Below, in pieces: positions 11,478 to 23,089 of a DNA stretch of 64,000 nucleotides. Position numbers and translations under genes: made by a program. The first letter of the stretch is position 1. Each line of letters opens with the position of its first letter. This DNA is from Mucidula mucida (taxonomy: Eukaryota > Basidiomycota > Agaricomycetes > Agaricales > Physalacriaceae), in contig JADNYV010000041.1 in NCBI GenBank assembly GCA_015501055.1, positions 124,001 through 188,000 of the forward strand, given 5' to 3'. The notes below the pieces were generated by a model. The model did not search any database, had not been told where the DNA came from, and saw nothing but the letters and a program-made list of their open reading frames with translations.

Positions 11478-12312
11478 TCAACCCAGGCGACGGCCTCGCC
11501 CTATCGATTTGTAAAGAGATATCACTGGTATGCAGACATCAAAGCGTACATCAGGCTCTACCGAAGGCATGCAAGAACTTGAAATTGATTGCCTCCTTTG
11601 CGGGGAAGTGCTCGAGTGTGTGTGCTGAAACATCCTAAATCCACACGACCTCACAGAAAGAACACCACAACTCACCGTATCCCGTTCCATTTTCGTTGGA
11701 AAGCCGCGTCCGCAGAGGTGACAGACGTGGTCCGGATGGTTGTTGAAATGCCTTTCGAGAGCCTCTGCATCAAGAAACGCCTCGCCGCACTGCTCGCAGT
11801 GTCCATGTTTCGCCCGATAATGCTAATGTGGCGAACATGAATAGCCATATCGTTGAAAGGAAATCGGGAGTTACATACCTCGGTGAGAGCTGTCGAATCA
11901 AAGACCCCTTCGCCACACAGCTCGCAAGTGGGATGTCGAAAAGAGTCCTGGTAGTGGGCTTGCAGCGCGCGTTCGTAGACCTTGTAAACGCGACAGTTTC
12001 GGTTTTGGCAGTTACGCTCGTGGGATCGAAGATGCTGAAGAGCATGCAAATAAGAATAGTTATGGGCGATGATGTACTCACGGCGTCTCGTTCCTTGTCG
12101 TCCTGGAATCCAATGCCGCATTCCGAACAGTTAGGATGATGTGGAGATCCTCGATAGTGTTCTTTGAGAGATTCCGCCGTCGCGAACGAGCGGATCGGTT
12201 TGCACGTCGAGCACACAAAGTGCTCTTTCTTTGCGTGCTTGACAACGTCGACAATGTAAGCAGGAATATCAGGAATACAGAACGAGAGGAGAACTGACCC
12301 TAAGCAGCTCAT
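11478..12312 (-). CDS. C2H2 zinc-finger protein, multi-exon
   Basis: At least three exons join in order. The first carries HFVCSTCK...HYRGSPHHPNCSECGIGF. The second carries HLRSHERNCQNRNC, then HYQDSFRHPTCELCGEGVF. The third carries HYRAKHGHCEQCGEAFLDAE, then HFNNHPDHVCHLCGRGF. Cys and His spacing repeats as in fungal proteins with arrays of divergent C2H2 fingers, which are often nucleic-acid binding. The introns at about 12028-12075 and 11832-11880 have GT-AG ends. The start (ATG at 12312, MSCLG) and the last exon after KMERDT (about 11690) are uncertain, so both ends may move. No nuclear signal or other domain was seen. A DNA-binding or regulatory role is inferred from the fingers only. 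Confidence 0.6.
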
Positions 12313-13657
12313 ACTTGACCGGGAAGCTGAGAGGACAAAAACAACAACGATGAAGATATGGCATCGTCTTTGGGAATCTCGTCGCCTCTGGAGAACCGCC
12401 TTTATACCGTCAGACGAAGGTGCCTCTAACGTTGAGGACCGTCAACAGAATTTGTCACATTCAGGTCGAAATTTTCAAAGTCACACGGGGAATCATGGAG
12501 CTGGCGTTTAAACGCATTGAGTAAACCTACAACCCAAAATGCAACACGATGAGAGCGATCGCACTGAACTCAGGAACATACCTCTATCAGCCCCATAGTC
12601 GTTCCGCAGCGCAATTTACGGCGCCAGCGCTTGAAACGATATAACGAGTCATCGTTAATGGGTAGAATGCCACGGATAGCCCAAACCGGGTGTGACTAGA
12701 AATGCTGTGGACAGTAAGCAGTAATTCGGCTCTCAAGTGAAGGCGCAGTCTTCTTCAAGAACACCTACAACTTCTGAAGTCAGAGCAACCGAAAGATAGT
12801 AGCGCCTTGTTCGGACCGCGCCACAGACAGAGTGCTGGAACACCACCTTTGAAAAAAAAAGACATCGATCAATTGGTTATACTCTTAACACACAGAAAGA
12901 AATCCCTTAGGAGTATAAACCATGCAATTGTTGTGCATGGGAATGAGATAGACTTCGAGATGGAGATGTAAGAGCATGACGCCGTCGTAGAAGTTGCCTG
13001 TGTTGCCGTAGGCAAAATCATGCAGGCGTTTTGACACGAAACGAAACCGCATTTAGCCAGGTTGCCGAATCGTGGCGGCGCACTACCATGTATACTTACA
13101 CCCCGAGAACTTGCCCAAACGAGAAAGAAAGGTAGAACGCCGGTGATACTGATCAGGAAATTGTAATCAGCGGGGTTCTGAAAATTTTCATCAGGCAACT
13201 CGTATGAAGTCCCTGACTGAGACTCGGGACCGAACCTCGCGATGTTCCGTAACGGGCAGTCAAGATGACGATTGTTAGCACTTGAACAGAATTTGAGTCT
13301 GTCGTTCCGAACTGCCGTTAACTCATCGCCTTTAGAAACTCCACTTGACTAGTCCATTTTCCGCTGCTGAATGGGAGAATCTCAAAGGGAGGGACACTGT
13401 GATATAAAGTCAGAAAGGAAACTCTCTTGCTAGAATTGATATGTCGTGAGTGAAAAATCTGTCATCGGTGACAATGTTGCCCATCGGAATGGACGAGTTA
13501 CCTCACTCAATGATTCCCACTCTTCACTTACTCACAACTTCCCATCTGCTTTCTGTTTATGAGTGAACGAAAGAGACATCCCATTCATATCCACATTCGC
13601 ATACTCTATATCCGCTCGAACATCCGCATGCTCGTATGAAGCGAGGAAAAATGCACG
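12313..13657. other. Intergenic, 1.3 kb
   Basis: I see no supported gene. A minus-strand frame at 12869-13198 has a hydrophobic stretch (NFLISITGVLPFFLVWASS) but no homology I recognise and no consistent exon partner. Confidence 0.4.
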
Positions 13658-14696
13658 TTAGTTCAGATAATGGCGATAACAATCGAGCCACGCTTTCTTC
13701 CCAGTTTTCTCGATGACATCCTGTCATTATGTTAGAAGGTGGTGACAGAGAAGAAATAGTTTTACCCCGTGGCAGGGAATAATGCGTTCGAAGTCCCACT
13801 GTGCGACCGTCTTCGAGTCACGCTTCATAGCCCTAATGCATGCAGCGGTCAGAATCAAGATGGAAAGACGGACGAAAGGAACACGTACTCTCTGTCTTGG
13901 CCCATCGTCCAAGCAAAGCGTGCAGCAGCCCATCCATGGGGACTGACTCCACCGAAAATGGGAATCTTGCCAGAAGTCTTGGACTTGGAGTATTGCTCCG
14001 TAGCGGGGAGGTTGAAAAGTAGGTCAGCTTCGATGAGCGTCTTCGAGGCCGGATGAAAGAAAGCGACGTCCTTGTTGACAAAGCCAGAGAAATAACAATG
14101 TTGGATCTGTGCGAATAGTTAGCCACACGAGAAGAGGTGTTTGTGACCACTTACATCGTCTTCAAACCCGTATTTGGTATCGGGAGGGTCTTTGCCCCAG
14201 ATACCGTCGTACTTGAGGTCTTTGTTGCCGTGTTGCACCACCGCATCGGCCGGAGCAATGAGTTTCGCGTTTGGATAGGCAGTCTTGTACTCGGCTATAA
14301 GAGCACACGCGTCAATGCGTAAGATGACGCGCATGTGTGCGTGACCAGCTTACTGAGGAACAGATGGTGCACTTTGTCCGCCGATACGATATACCTGAAC
14401 GTGATTGATGTGTGATAGCCGGAGGGTTAGAGCAGATTACTCACTCGACTGGGCCCATATTGTCCAGCGTGGCTTTCGTCTCAGTGGACAAGGGCGTTGA
14501 TGCTAAGACCCATACACCGCCGTTGGATAGCTTGACTGCTGTCGAACGTCCTCCAATGGGAACTAGCCCGCCTCGAGCGAACGGCTTGGAGAAAATCCAG
14601 ATATCCTTTGCGACCTAGACAAAACGTCTGGAAGCGATACATTTTGCAGAAGATATTGGGTGTACTTCACGAATAACAGTTTCCATATCTGACATG
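13658..14696 (-). CDS. DUF4336-like protein (metallo-beta-lactamase-like fold)
   Basis: Six or so exons were assembled by frame. They begin with MSDMETVIRE, a 51-nt intron, then VAKDIWIFSKPFARGGLVPI. Later segments are LIAPADAVVQHGNKDLKYDG, FFHPASKTLIEADLLFNLPA and WDFERIIPCHGDVIEKTGKK, ending CYRHYLN at 13658. The order (a substrate-loop WIFSKP start, a central HPASKTLIEADLLFNLP segment, an IPCHGD segment near the end) matches fungal DUF4336 proteins, which are related to the metallo-beta-lactamase fold. The central histidines and the CHGD segment could contribute metal ligands, but the canonical HxHxDH motif was not seen. No signal peptide. The biochemical function of the family is not known to me. 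No frame breaks were found. Confidence 0.7.
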
Positions 14697-15626
14697 GTGG
14701 TGGTAGAAGGCAAAGAGCAAGAGCAGGCTAGACAGAGGCATATGGGTCCGATCACTGCAAAGTGGTACGTCATGACATGTCATTTTAGGAATGACGCGTT
14801 CCGAAAGAATCTTTAGACAAAGTCAATAAAACAACGGGGTACGGCGAAAGTAGCCTTGCTGTCGTTCGAGGATGAGGGCAAGGACCATTCGGATTGGAAA
14901 ATCGCTAAGTAGGACACGTGCTGAAGCGATGTGACTCGTACCACATGAGGTGACAAGCCAGTCTGATCGCGACGCTCGACTCTGATCGTCTTTGTTTTAA
15001 GTATGTCATTAGTTCGGATTAAGGCTAGGGTGTCCTCCCACATCCCGCCTGTGATATAAGGGTGACCGCGGTCGCGATTACGGCTCGCCCAAGTTTTTGA
15101 TAGAAAAGCAGTTTTCTTGCGCCTGCACGATATCGCTCGCTAGGCCATAACAGTTTCAATCTGCAAAACGATCAGCCTAACAGTAAGCAAATCATCATGA
15201 ATATGGTACCCTTCAATTTCTCATCTATCGTTCACTAGCTCTCATTGATGCTGCGCACCGTTTGCCCGTTTCAACAACGTGTAGCAGATCCATGTGCTAC
15301 GATATGCAGCGCTTCTAAACGCATCTACGTATTCTACCTTGCGATCGCTTCGCACTCCTCCTCCGCATGGCCACGGCGATTGATGTAGGTTTCGTCTGCT
15401 TCCAATATCATATGTCACGCCATGTCCATCAAGAATAGTACGGCCCCCCACTACTTACCCATCTGGTGCGTCCGAAGCGCCTTGTTGGTCTAACGCGTTC
15501 AATGCGAAACACTGCGGAGGTGTTTGTTTGCAAATATCTTAACTCCTTCTGATTGAGGACTCGATACAAAAGGATGGGAGGTACTAGTCCAGTTCGTGAA
15601 TCCATTGTAGCCTTAGTCTAGCTGAC
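14697..15626. other. Intergenic, 0.9 kb
   Basis: Nothing coding was recognised. It should contain the divergent promoters of the DUF4336-like gene and the GH128 gene, but no clear TATA box or other site stands out. Confidence 0.4.
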
Positions 15627-17008
15627 ATGCTCGCACAATCTTTCGTCCTTGCCGCCCTTTTTGCTTCATTGCCTGTCCTGGCCGGAAAACGAGGCCTTGC
15701 GTGGCCTTACTGTATGTTATCTTCGCCTTCTCACATTTCGAATATGGCCTCACACGTATGTTCCTCCCAGACAACAGTCCTTTGTGAGACTTTATCGGAT
15801 TATGATTCTACAGCTTTGACCAGCTGCCTCTCAGAAATCCTGCACTTTTGAAATCTGATCCCGTTAGTTGATTCCGTTCCCATGAGGGGAAAAATTAATT
15901 CTTAGTTCCGTTCTACAGGTGGTCGCCATGTACGCTTTCTGCTTTAACCTTGCCGCCCTACTTGACAGCGCGGTAGTTACGACTGGGAAACCTACCAGCC
16001 CCCCTCCTCAAACGGGAATGGCGGTCTCGAATTCATCGGCATGCAGCGCGCCACAGACGCGGACTCTAGTCCCATCGGCGAGCTCTCCAGTCGCGCCGCG
16101 GCTCAAGGATGGTCCAGTGTGTTCTTGTCCTTTTTTCTGTACATAACACTCACCAACGACCGGCAGCCGTATTCACATTGAACGAACCCGACACTGGGAT
16201 GATCAGTGCCGCCGATGCAGCCTCTTGGTACATCACCTATATCAACCCTCTGGTACGAAGAATCTCTTTGCATCATTCCTCGAACTGATTCCTATCTACT
16301 ACAGTCTATTAAAAAGGCGCTCCCTGCCATCACATCGAGCGCTAGCTCCGGACAAGGTCTCAGCTGGTTGGCCAGTTTCATCTCGGCATGTGGTGGCTCG
16401 TGCTCTTACGATTATATCAACTTGGTTTGTCCTTACCCGCTTTGTCGCATTCTGTACTGACCCGGTTCGTAGCACTGGTACGGGTGAGTATGAAGGGAAC
16501 TCACTTGCAGCACGGTCACTGATTGTATGTGCAGAGGGAGTTTCAGCGAATTCCAATCTTATATCGAAGGCGCCCATGCGATCTATCCTGTGCGTCCACG
16601 CTATTCCATGGTTGTCACGCACAAGCTAACCTACCCAGAACACCCCATTCGTGATCTCAGAATTTGCGCTCACCAACCCTGCTGGAGGTGCTGCTGATCA
16701 GTGCGTTTCTCAGTTTCTTGCCACCAACCCTTCTCGTTACTGACACTCTGAAATGTAGACTGGCTTTCTTCACTTCTGTAAGTTTCCTCCCATTCAACGA
16801 GTTCAAGTACACTGACTCAAGCACTCCACAGGCATTCCAATGGCTCGACGAGCAAGACTACATATACCTCTACTTCCCATTCGTCGCCACCTCTCCCTCC
16901 CTCTTGAGCAGCAATGACGCTGCGGGGGCTGCGTACGTCGGCACGGGATCGTGTCTATATAACGACGATGGCTCGTTGTCGAGCGTCGGGAACCTCCTGA
17001 CTGCTTGA
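15627..17008 (+). CDS. GH128 (Asl1-like) secreted beta-1,3-glucanase
   Basis: A signal peptide (MLAQSFVLAALFASLPVLAG) leads into KRGLAWPY, the typical start of the Asl1-like glycosyl hydrolase domain. Further exons read VVAIYDWETYQPPSSNGNGG, FIGMQRATDADSS, VFTLNEPDTG (LNEP carries the predicted acid/base Glu), ASWYITYINPL, AITSSASSGQGLSWLASFIS, INLHWYGGSFSEFQSYIEGA, FVISEFALTNPAGG (SEF with the predicted nucleophile Glu) and DEQDYIYLYFPFVA, ending at 17008. Family members cut beta-1,3-glucan and bind the fungal wall. About seven introns are needed. The exon near 15770-15870 could not be placed with certainty: a 30-nt intron would be required, shorter than usual for fungi. All other joins hold frame. 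Confidence 0.85.
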
Positions 17009-17831
17009 TCTTTCTTTGATTACAATCAATAACTCTCTTCTTGTACTGTATCTAATGTTGATATATGCCTATTCTCCAACCGAGCGTTATAAGCGATGAT
17101 CTACACCCTGGACCGAAGTGACGATCTCTCGCTTAGGACAATTCCCTCAGGTTAGACGTGCGTAGGGTTTGAGAGAACAAACTTCTCAATTACTCGCGAG
17201 CTGTGATGGTTTGTGGGCGTCGAAGGGCACAAAGTTGATCATGTGGCGCATTTCATTGAATGGGTCCTGCATCTTCATGTGTCGCTCATAAGCGGCATAT
17301 ACCCAGATTCAGTGTGCACGCGCGACCTGCAAAATATACCTCTACGGCTGCAACTCATATCTAACCTACAAGTTGTACAAAGTCGCCTGAATCCTTAAAA
17401 CTCGTTATGCGTGATCGGAACTGCTCGTAAATCACGCTTACCGACTCGGGCTCTCAAGTCTTTGTTTCGACTCTGGTCCGCAGAGATTCAGCGGCCCCGC
17501 GTCGGGTTGATGAATCTCGCAACGTCTGAATGGATCTCGGACCGTATACGATACAGATACGGTCCAATAAATCAAGGCAGTGAGAATCTAGATCGTGGCC
17601 GCTCAAAAAGGGACAACTCCGACTCGGCTGTTGAGAAAATAGACAGGTTAACGTTACGCCACACATGTCATGTAAGTAATACCGAGCCGGGGCGCTGTAA
17701 CGCTACATTGATGATGCTATAGTAATGATATAATGCATAAGTAATTGTAGGTGAATCATAGCAAGAAGTTGGCTCTTGTATAGTAAATCCACTAGTGTTT
17801 AGATTGTAGGCTGAATGATAATAAGAGACAT
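17009..17831. other. Intergenic between two convergent genes
   Basis: No gene was recognised in about 0.8 kb. It holds the 3' ends of the GH128 gene and the alpha/beta hydrolase gene. A stretch around 17530-17575 contains a short inverted pair (gaccgtatacgatacagatacggtc) whose role is unknown. Confidence 0.35.
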
Positions 17832-19913
17832 CTAGCTTGCCCAGAACTGCCAGGCTGTGTCTACATCTGAAGCATGTGGCGCCGCAGGAACTGGCTTTTC
17901 GGAGAAAATCGGTCGTCCTCGTGAACGCGAACGCGAACGCGACGAAGACCGACTGGAAATAGAAACACGCTTCATCCCCTTCTCAAGCAAGGCCGCTTCG
18001 TGAGGTGGCGTAGAGGGAGAAGAAGGTGGAATGACCGATATCTTCACTTTGGGTTCATCGGGATGATGTTGCTCCAGAGACCATGTCTTCCCATGTCCAC
18101 ATCCCGTGCAGTGATCATCGTCGGACTCGTACAGCGTGCTGTGGTCTTCCGAGTCCTCCTCTAGGCCCTTCACGCCCGCCGATGCAATGCGTCCATCAGC
18201 ACTGACAGCTAACGATGCATCGCTATCCATTTCCGTCTCCATGAAGCGTTCTGCCGTCTCCGGGAACACCAGTGTTATTCCGCGCTGGAGCTGTGGAAGC
18301 GTGTCCAGCACAAATGTGCGCATGGACATAAACGCTACATGCCATATCTTGAGAAAGGGGAACGTCTGGAAGACATGGACCTAAAGTACATATTAGGTGG
18401 CTATACGTAGGCGTTGAACGATGAAGGCTTACTCCATCCTCGTATTCCTCGTGCCGGACCTTCACCCCAGCGAGTTCGGCCTTGTTTGCCAACATCGTGA
18501 TCTCATCCTGCAGAACCTCAGAGTCGCCAGATTGAATGAGAAGAGGAGGGAGATCTTTGAAGTCACCGAATATAGGACTCGCGTATGGATGCATCAAGTA
18601 CTTTTCCATCCCTGAGCCCAGGTAGTTGGCGATAGGATTCATGTGGTCATCAGGCGAAAAGACTGGAATGACGTCGTAGGCTGCGTTCGAATCCCAAGAA
18701 GCGCCACTCATGGTCATGTCTAATGATGTTTGAGGAAGCATTCGTAGCTACACAAGGCAAATCATACGCACCAACCCAAGGGGACATCAGAATCCCGCCT
18801 GCCGGGACTGGGTAGTGGTTGTCGCGGAGATACATCAACAATGCTAAGGCCAGTCCTCCACCAGCGCTGTCGCCAGACACGAGGATGTTTTCTGGGGGGA
18901 TGTGCAAGTCCTCTGTCAACCTGAAGTATGCACTAACCGCGTCATGGAGTGGGCCGGGGAAAGTGCACTCTGGAGCTAGCCGATAGTTCAAAGCTAAACA
19001 TAACGCGTCAGAAAGAAGTGACACGTGAAGGATAGAGAACATACAGAATACACGCGCGTCCGTGTATTGCGCCAAAGGCACGGAGATAATTCTCTTTTCT
19101 TCTGCACTCCCAACGTAGTAGGCACCTGCAGTGGATTAGATCGGAATGTATTATGGAGGAATTTTATCCTACCTCCGTGAATGTAAAGGATGACGCGCTC
19201 AGTTGGTTTGTGAGGATTGTGGGTTCGCTGGCCAACCTGAGCAGCCTTCCACTCAGTCTGTAGTCGCTGCCAAGTACGTTTCCCAACGAGCCATTCACCA
19301 GAGAGCTCGCGTGTTCCAGTCTCCTGAGCATCCAACGATTCAAGGATACCGCGTAACCGTCTGCGCTTGACTTGAAAAGTTACAGGCGTGACGAGCGCGT
19401 CGGCGGGTGGGGGGCCAAATCCACCCATACCCATGAAGGTGCGGATTGAGGGCTATATATAATAAATGGGCGAAACATTGCTCAAAGAGGGAAGGACGTA
19501 CCACATCCATAAGCTCGGTGTGCTTACCGGCACCACGCATTAAACTCGACATCAATGTCATTTGAATGCCCCAGGACTTCTTCCGTGGGCCCCAGATGGT
19601 GTGAGCGAGCGCGTCGCCAGTCATTTGAGTGACTGTGTTTGAAATATTAGCCATCGTGTTGTAAAAGAAACCTGCTCATACCTTTGCTAGCGACAAAGAA
19701 GGCATACTTGTAAGCGTGCCATGATTTCCACTGAGGCTGCTCGTTAATTTTCAGACTGGGAGTCATACGAGCAGAAGGCGGAGCGATGCCGGGATGGGAA
19801 TAGTGTTCCACAAGAGCTTCTAGGCGCTTGAGCTCTTTGCAGCATGCATCCTGGTTGTCGTAGTGTTCCTCCTTATGTGTAGGGTGGCCGGTTGGGCAAG
19901 AAATGACAATCAT
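17832..19913 (-). CDS. Alpha/beta hydrolase, hormone-sensitive-lipase type
   Basis: Multi-exon esterase/lipase of the HSL (GDSAG) class. In order it shows YIHGGAYYVGS (HGG oxyanion motif, joined across an intron near 19130), ALNYRLAPE, LVSGDSAGGGLALALL (nucleophile Ser), PLLIQSGDSEVLQDE (Asp) and DGVHVFQTFPF (His), so the complete catalytic triad is present. The N-terminal part (HAYKYAFFVASK, then VTQMTGDALAHTIWGPRKKS) resembles fungal membrane-associated members. After the hydrolase domain a tail of about 130 residues is acidic and then Ser/Arg-rich (SSRSSSRSRSRSRG), which is unusual and may be a disordered regulatory or localisation region. The start at 19913 (MIVISCPTGH) is the first plausible ATG and is uncertain. 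The natural ester is unknown; steryl-ester or small-ester hydrolysis is possible. Confidence 0.82.
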
Positions 19914-21230
19914 GATGAAGGGGGAGAGCACAGGCGATGATATGTACCAAACCTCAAATCGAGAAATGGTAGTTATTTGTTGCGGGAGAACAATGAAGTT
20001 TTTTGGCCAAGTCCTCTCGTATATAAAGGACGCAGGTATACCCGTCAGGACAGGCCGAGCTGGTCGATAACCGCTGTACTTCGGCGCGTTGACTGCGATG
20101 TGCAGACCGTGAGCCCGACATCGGAACAATCCATTTTGGCGCGCGCAAATCGTGTCAATGTGTTCCCCCTTCAGATTCGCCGCTGTTTCATCCGAGAAAT
20201 CGTGACCGTTGGCACGACGGCGACTTGTTTTCCGTCAGTCTACACTAATGTTGGTTAGTCCCCAGGTGATGGTCTAGGAAAGAGAGATATTAGGGGACCA
20301 GAGTGTCAGCCAATCTGGATGGCGTGGTAAAAGGCCTGACACGTGGTTGCCCTTTCCCTTTGAATGCTCAAACTTGGTTACTCGAAACAGGGAAATCCTG
20401 ATATCTTGCTTGATGCGCTCCTGGCCGTCACGTCCATGAACCATTCGCATCCGTGTCGGGTGATGAATCATTGGACCAGGGTACGCGCCATCTCTCATTC
20501 AGGACGTTCTTATTTTTGGTCAAGGAAAGAAGAAAGTTCGAGACTTTCTTCATATTAGTTCATGCTAAGAAGTGCTCATTATTGTCCAGAAGTCGTTCCG
20601 AACAGGATCCTCCATTGAATGCTTCCCGACGGTCTGCTTCAAGCCGGTCTAGTTCATGCAGATACAAATCGATTTGGTGAGGAGCACGGTTTCACGTTCT
20701 CCTGCCAGCTGTTTACACCGCAATGGTGCGCGCGGTCTCGGGCTCTGTTCATTTCATTCATACTTGTACTGAAAAGCAGGCCTTCCTCTGTCGCGTCGAC
20801 TACAGCTTTCACCCTCACATTTCAGATGGTAACACAGTAAATCAATCTTTCCCTTTATTTTCCTTCGGGCTCTCATACTTGGCGCTAGCTGTGTGGTCGG
20901 TGATTGGTCACGTCCCTAGCGATCCCTTGTGGCTTACAGCGTCGACTCTGGAGCTAGATTATAGTGCGGTTACGACCTTAAAGACCATGCTCTGGTAATA
21001 CTACTTTCCCCATTTGAAAAGTGCTTTCCATTGTGACTAGATTAAGGGTACTACCCTTTCTTGGGGATGAACTGGATACGACAGCAATGGCGCATTCCTC
21101 AAGCCCAAGGCACTTCATGGGCCTGCGTGACGAACGTTTCGGCAGCGGCGTAAAAGCGTAGAACAACACGAGGCCCTGCTGTGGTTTCAGAGAGTTCAAA
21201 CGGTCGACTGATGCTGTTGGCAGCGAGCGA
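19914..21230. other. Intergenic, 1.3 kb
   Basis: No gene was supported. Open frames are short and show no domain or splice structure. From about 21235 the sequence is the duplicated 5' flank of UbiA copy 4. Confidence 0.4.
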
Positions 21231-21234
21231 TTCG

Positions 21235-21545
21235 ATATATGGAGATGCGGGCGCAATGCTTCAACATCGCCCAGATGGTCATATCTTGATCGAGCGGGCT
21301 GTCGGTTAGCACAGATTTACAGTAAGTCCGCTTGTCACAGATCTGCGATTCGCCGTAATACGTTGCGTGTAGAGATCTAGCACGACATTCCGACTCGCAT
21401 CATGCTGGCGTTGCACACACAAGTTTTCGCGTTCGAGTACAACCACGCTGCGAGTCAATGCAGCGCCCAGACGCGTATATAACCGTGCACACAAATGCCT
21501 CGAATCCTCAGATTCCTACGATTTCTACATCCAGTCGAGCATAAC
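21235..21545 (+). promoter_or_regulatory. Promoter of UbiA copy 4 (class I), TATA box at 21476-21482
   Basis: TATATAA lies 70 nt upstream of the ATG at 21546, the same spacing as in copy 1. The whole block from tatggagatgcgggcgcaat onward matches the copy 1 flank with scattered differences. Confidence 0.65.
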
Positions 21546-22735
21546 ATGTCTTCTCCTGTTGCTTCCTACTTTGCTCTTTCCGCCCAGGCGCCAGCGGCTC
21601 TCAAGTCGCTGAGGCAATCCGTTCCCTCGAAGGTTTCGGCCCTTCAGTCTTTATTTGCAGTCCCAACTGCGACTGAGCTGCAAGCCTGGTGGGAACTTTG
21701 TCGTCTTCAGAACGGCATGGGTTGTGCGACTGTCTTCCTTCCACTTGGTAAATCATTCTCTCGCTCTCCTTCAGTTACAAAGCTGATGTTGTTGCTTGTA
21801 GCTTGGTCCATAGCCATGGTGTACCATGCGCAAACCAATCTCACTGGTCTCGGGCCCTCACACGTGCTTTCATCTACTTCTTTCTCTGCATCGGAATCAA
21901 ATGTTTGGTACGTGACCGCGTTGTCACTCAACTCGTCAAAGACTGACTTGTCCTTAAACAGATCATGACCATTGATGATATCTCGACTATGATATTATGC
22001 CAACGTCGAGAGAACGAAGAAGCGCGCACTTCCCCGGGGCCATCTCCATCGAGCGCGCTTGGCTTTTTTCGCGATGCAAGTCGTCGTCGGGGTTGCTTTA
22101 GCCTATAAGGTTCTGAGTCCCGATGCGTAAGTCTCCATCATACGGGTGATGTACATGATACTGATATTAACTTTAGTCTTGCCATTTCGATGACCGTTTG
22201 GCCACTCTACGTACTCTACCCCACCTGCAAACGATGGATGTCGTTCGCCCCAGTCCCTCTTGGACTCATGTTCAACATCGGCATCTTCATGGGCTGGGCT
22301 GATCTCACCAAAGACGGCCGTGTCGCCTTTGACGCCCTCATGCCCATCTACATTGGCGCTCTCCTGTGGACCATCACGTACGAGACCGTCTACCAACACC
22401 AGGACAAGGTAGATGATATGAAGATTGGCATGAAATCACTCGCCATCTTCTGCGGAGAGTACACGATTCCCGTCTGCACTGCTACCACCTTGGGCTTTGG
22501 TGCGCTGTTAACCTACGGTGGCATCGCGAATGGGCAGGGCGTGGCTTACTTTGCTGCCGTCGCCCTTGCCACAGCCATTCTCCTAAAGAACCTTATGATC
22601 ACCGACATCGACGAACCCAAGCAGTGCATGAACTTCTTCCTGCTCACTCCCACTGTCGGAAACATCATCCTCGGAGGGCTTGTTGTCGACGCAGTCACTC
22701 ACAGAATCATGGAGGGTATTCCTCTTCTTCTGTAG
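21546..22735 (+). pseudogene. UbiA-type prenyltransferase, copy 4 (multiple 1-2 nt deletions)
   Basis: Exon 1 and all of exon 4 (22177-22735, motif 2 YETVYQHQDKVDD, C-terminus EGIPLLL) are intact. Exon 2 has lost one base near 21851 (ctcgggccctc where other copies have ctcgaggccctc). Exon 3 has lost one base near 21982 and another near 21996, both inside motif 1, and two bases near 22034. As given, the reading frame is destroyed exactly at the diphosphate-binding motif. The deletions are in short runs and could be assembly errors; splice sites are all canonical. The C-terminal half belongs to the sequence class shared with copy 3 (NGQGV, YFAAVA, VVDAVTH), while the promoter is shared with copy 1. 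Confidence 0.8.
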
Positions 22736-22739
22736 TAGT

Positions 22740-23070
22740 CACCATTTCACCTTGTATACCCTTGTATTACCATGAATATACCCGTTCCTGATGTGCATTT
22801 GTGAAGCGACAAGTCCAATTCTAGGCGAACTCGTCCCCGCAGATCATTGGTCAGTTCCCGACACGGATGCCAGGTCCGCAAGTGTATGACGGCTCTGAGT
22901 CGGGATTTGAGTTGCCGTGCGACGAGATTGGAGTTATCGATGGCTCACTTCGCCGGTCGTGATGTACTCTGGCGGATTTTGATAAGCGAGCGCGCCGAAA
23001 GCTGGAAGGAAGTCTGCCGTCAATTGCGTCGCCGTGGCGCCCGCCGCCACACTCCATACTTATGAGTACC
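22740..23070 (+). repeat. Duplicated 3' flank of UbiA copy 4
   Basis: Matches 4043-4370 downstream of copy 1 and, inverted, part of 9060-9293 downstream of copy 3. No coding sequence is recognised in it. Confidence 0.65.
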
Positions 23071-23089
23071 TGCCCAATCGCTTTATTAG

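Noticed and set aside
12869..13198. Minus-strand frame with one hydrophobic stretch
   Set aside because: No recognised family, no matching exon and no signal-peptide organisation; not enough to call a gene.
20597..21000. Overlapping plus-strand frames of 70-90 codons
   Set aside because: They overlap in different frames without splice logic or homology and are probably chance.
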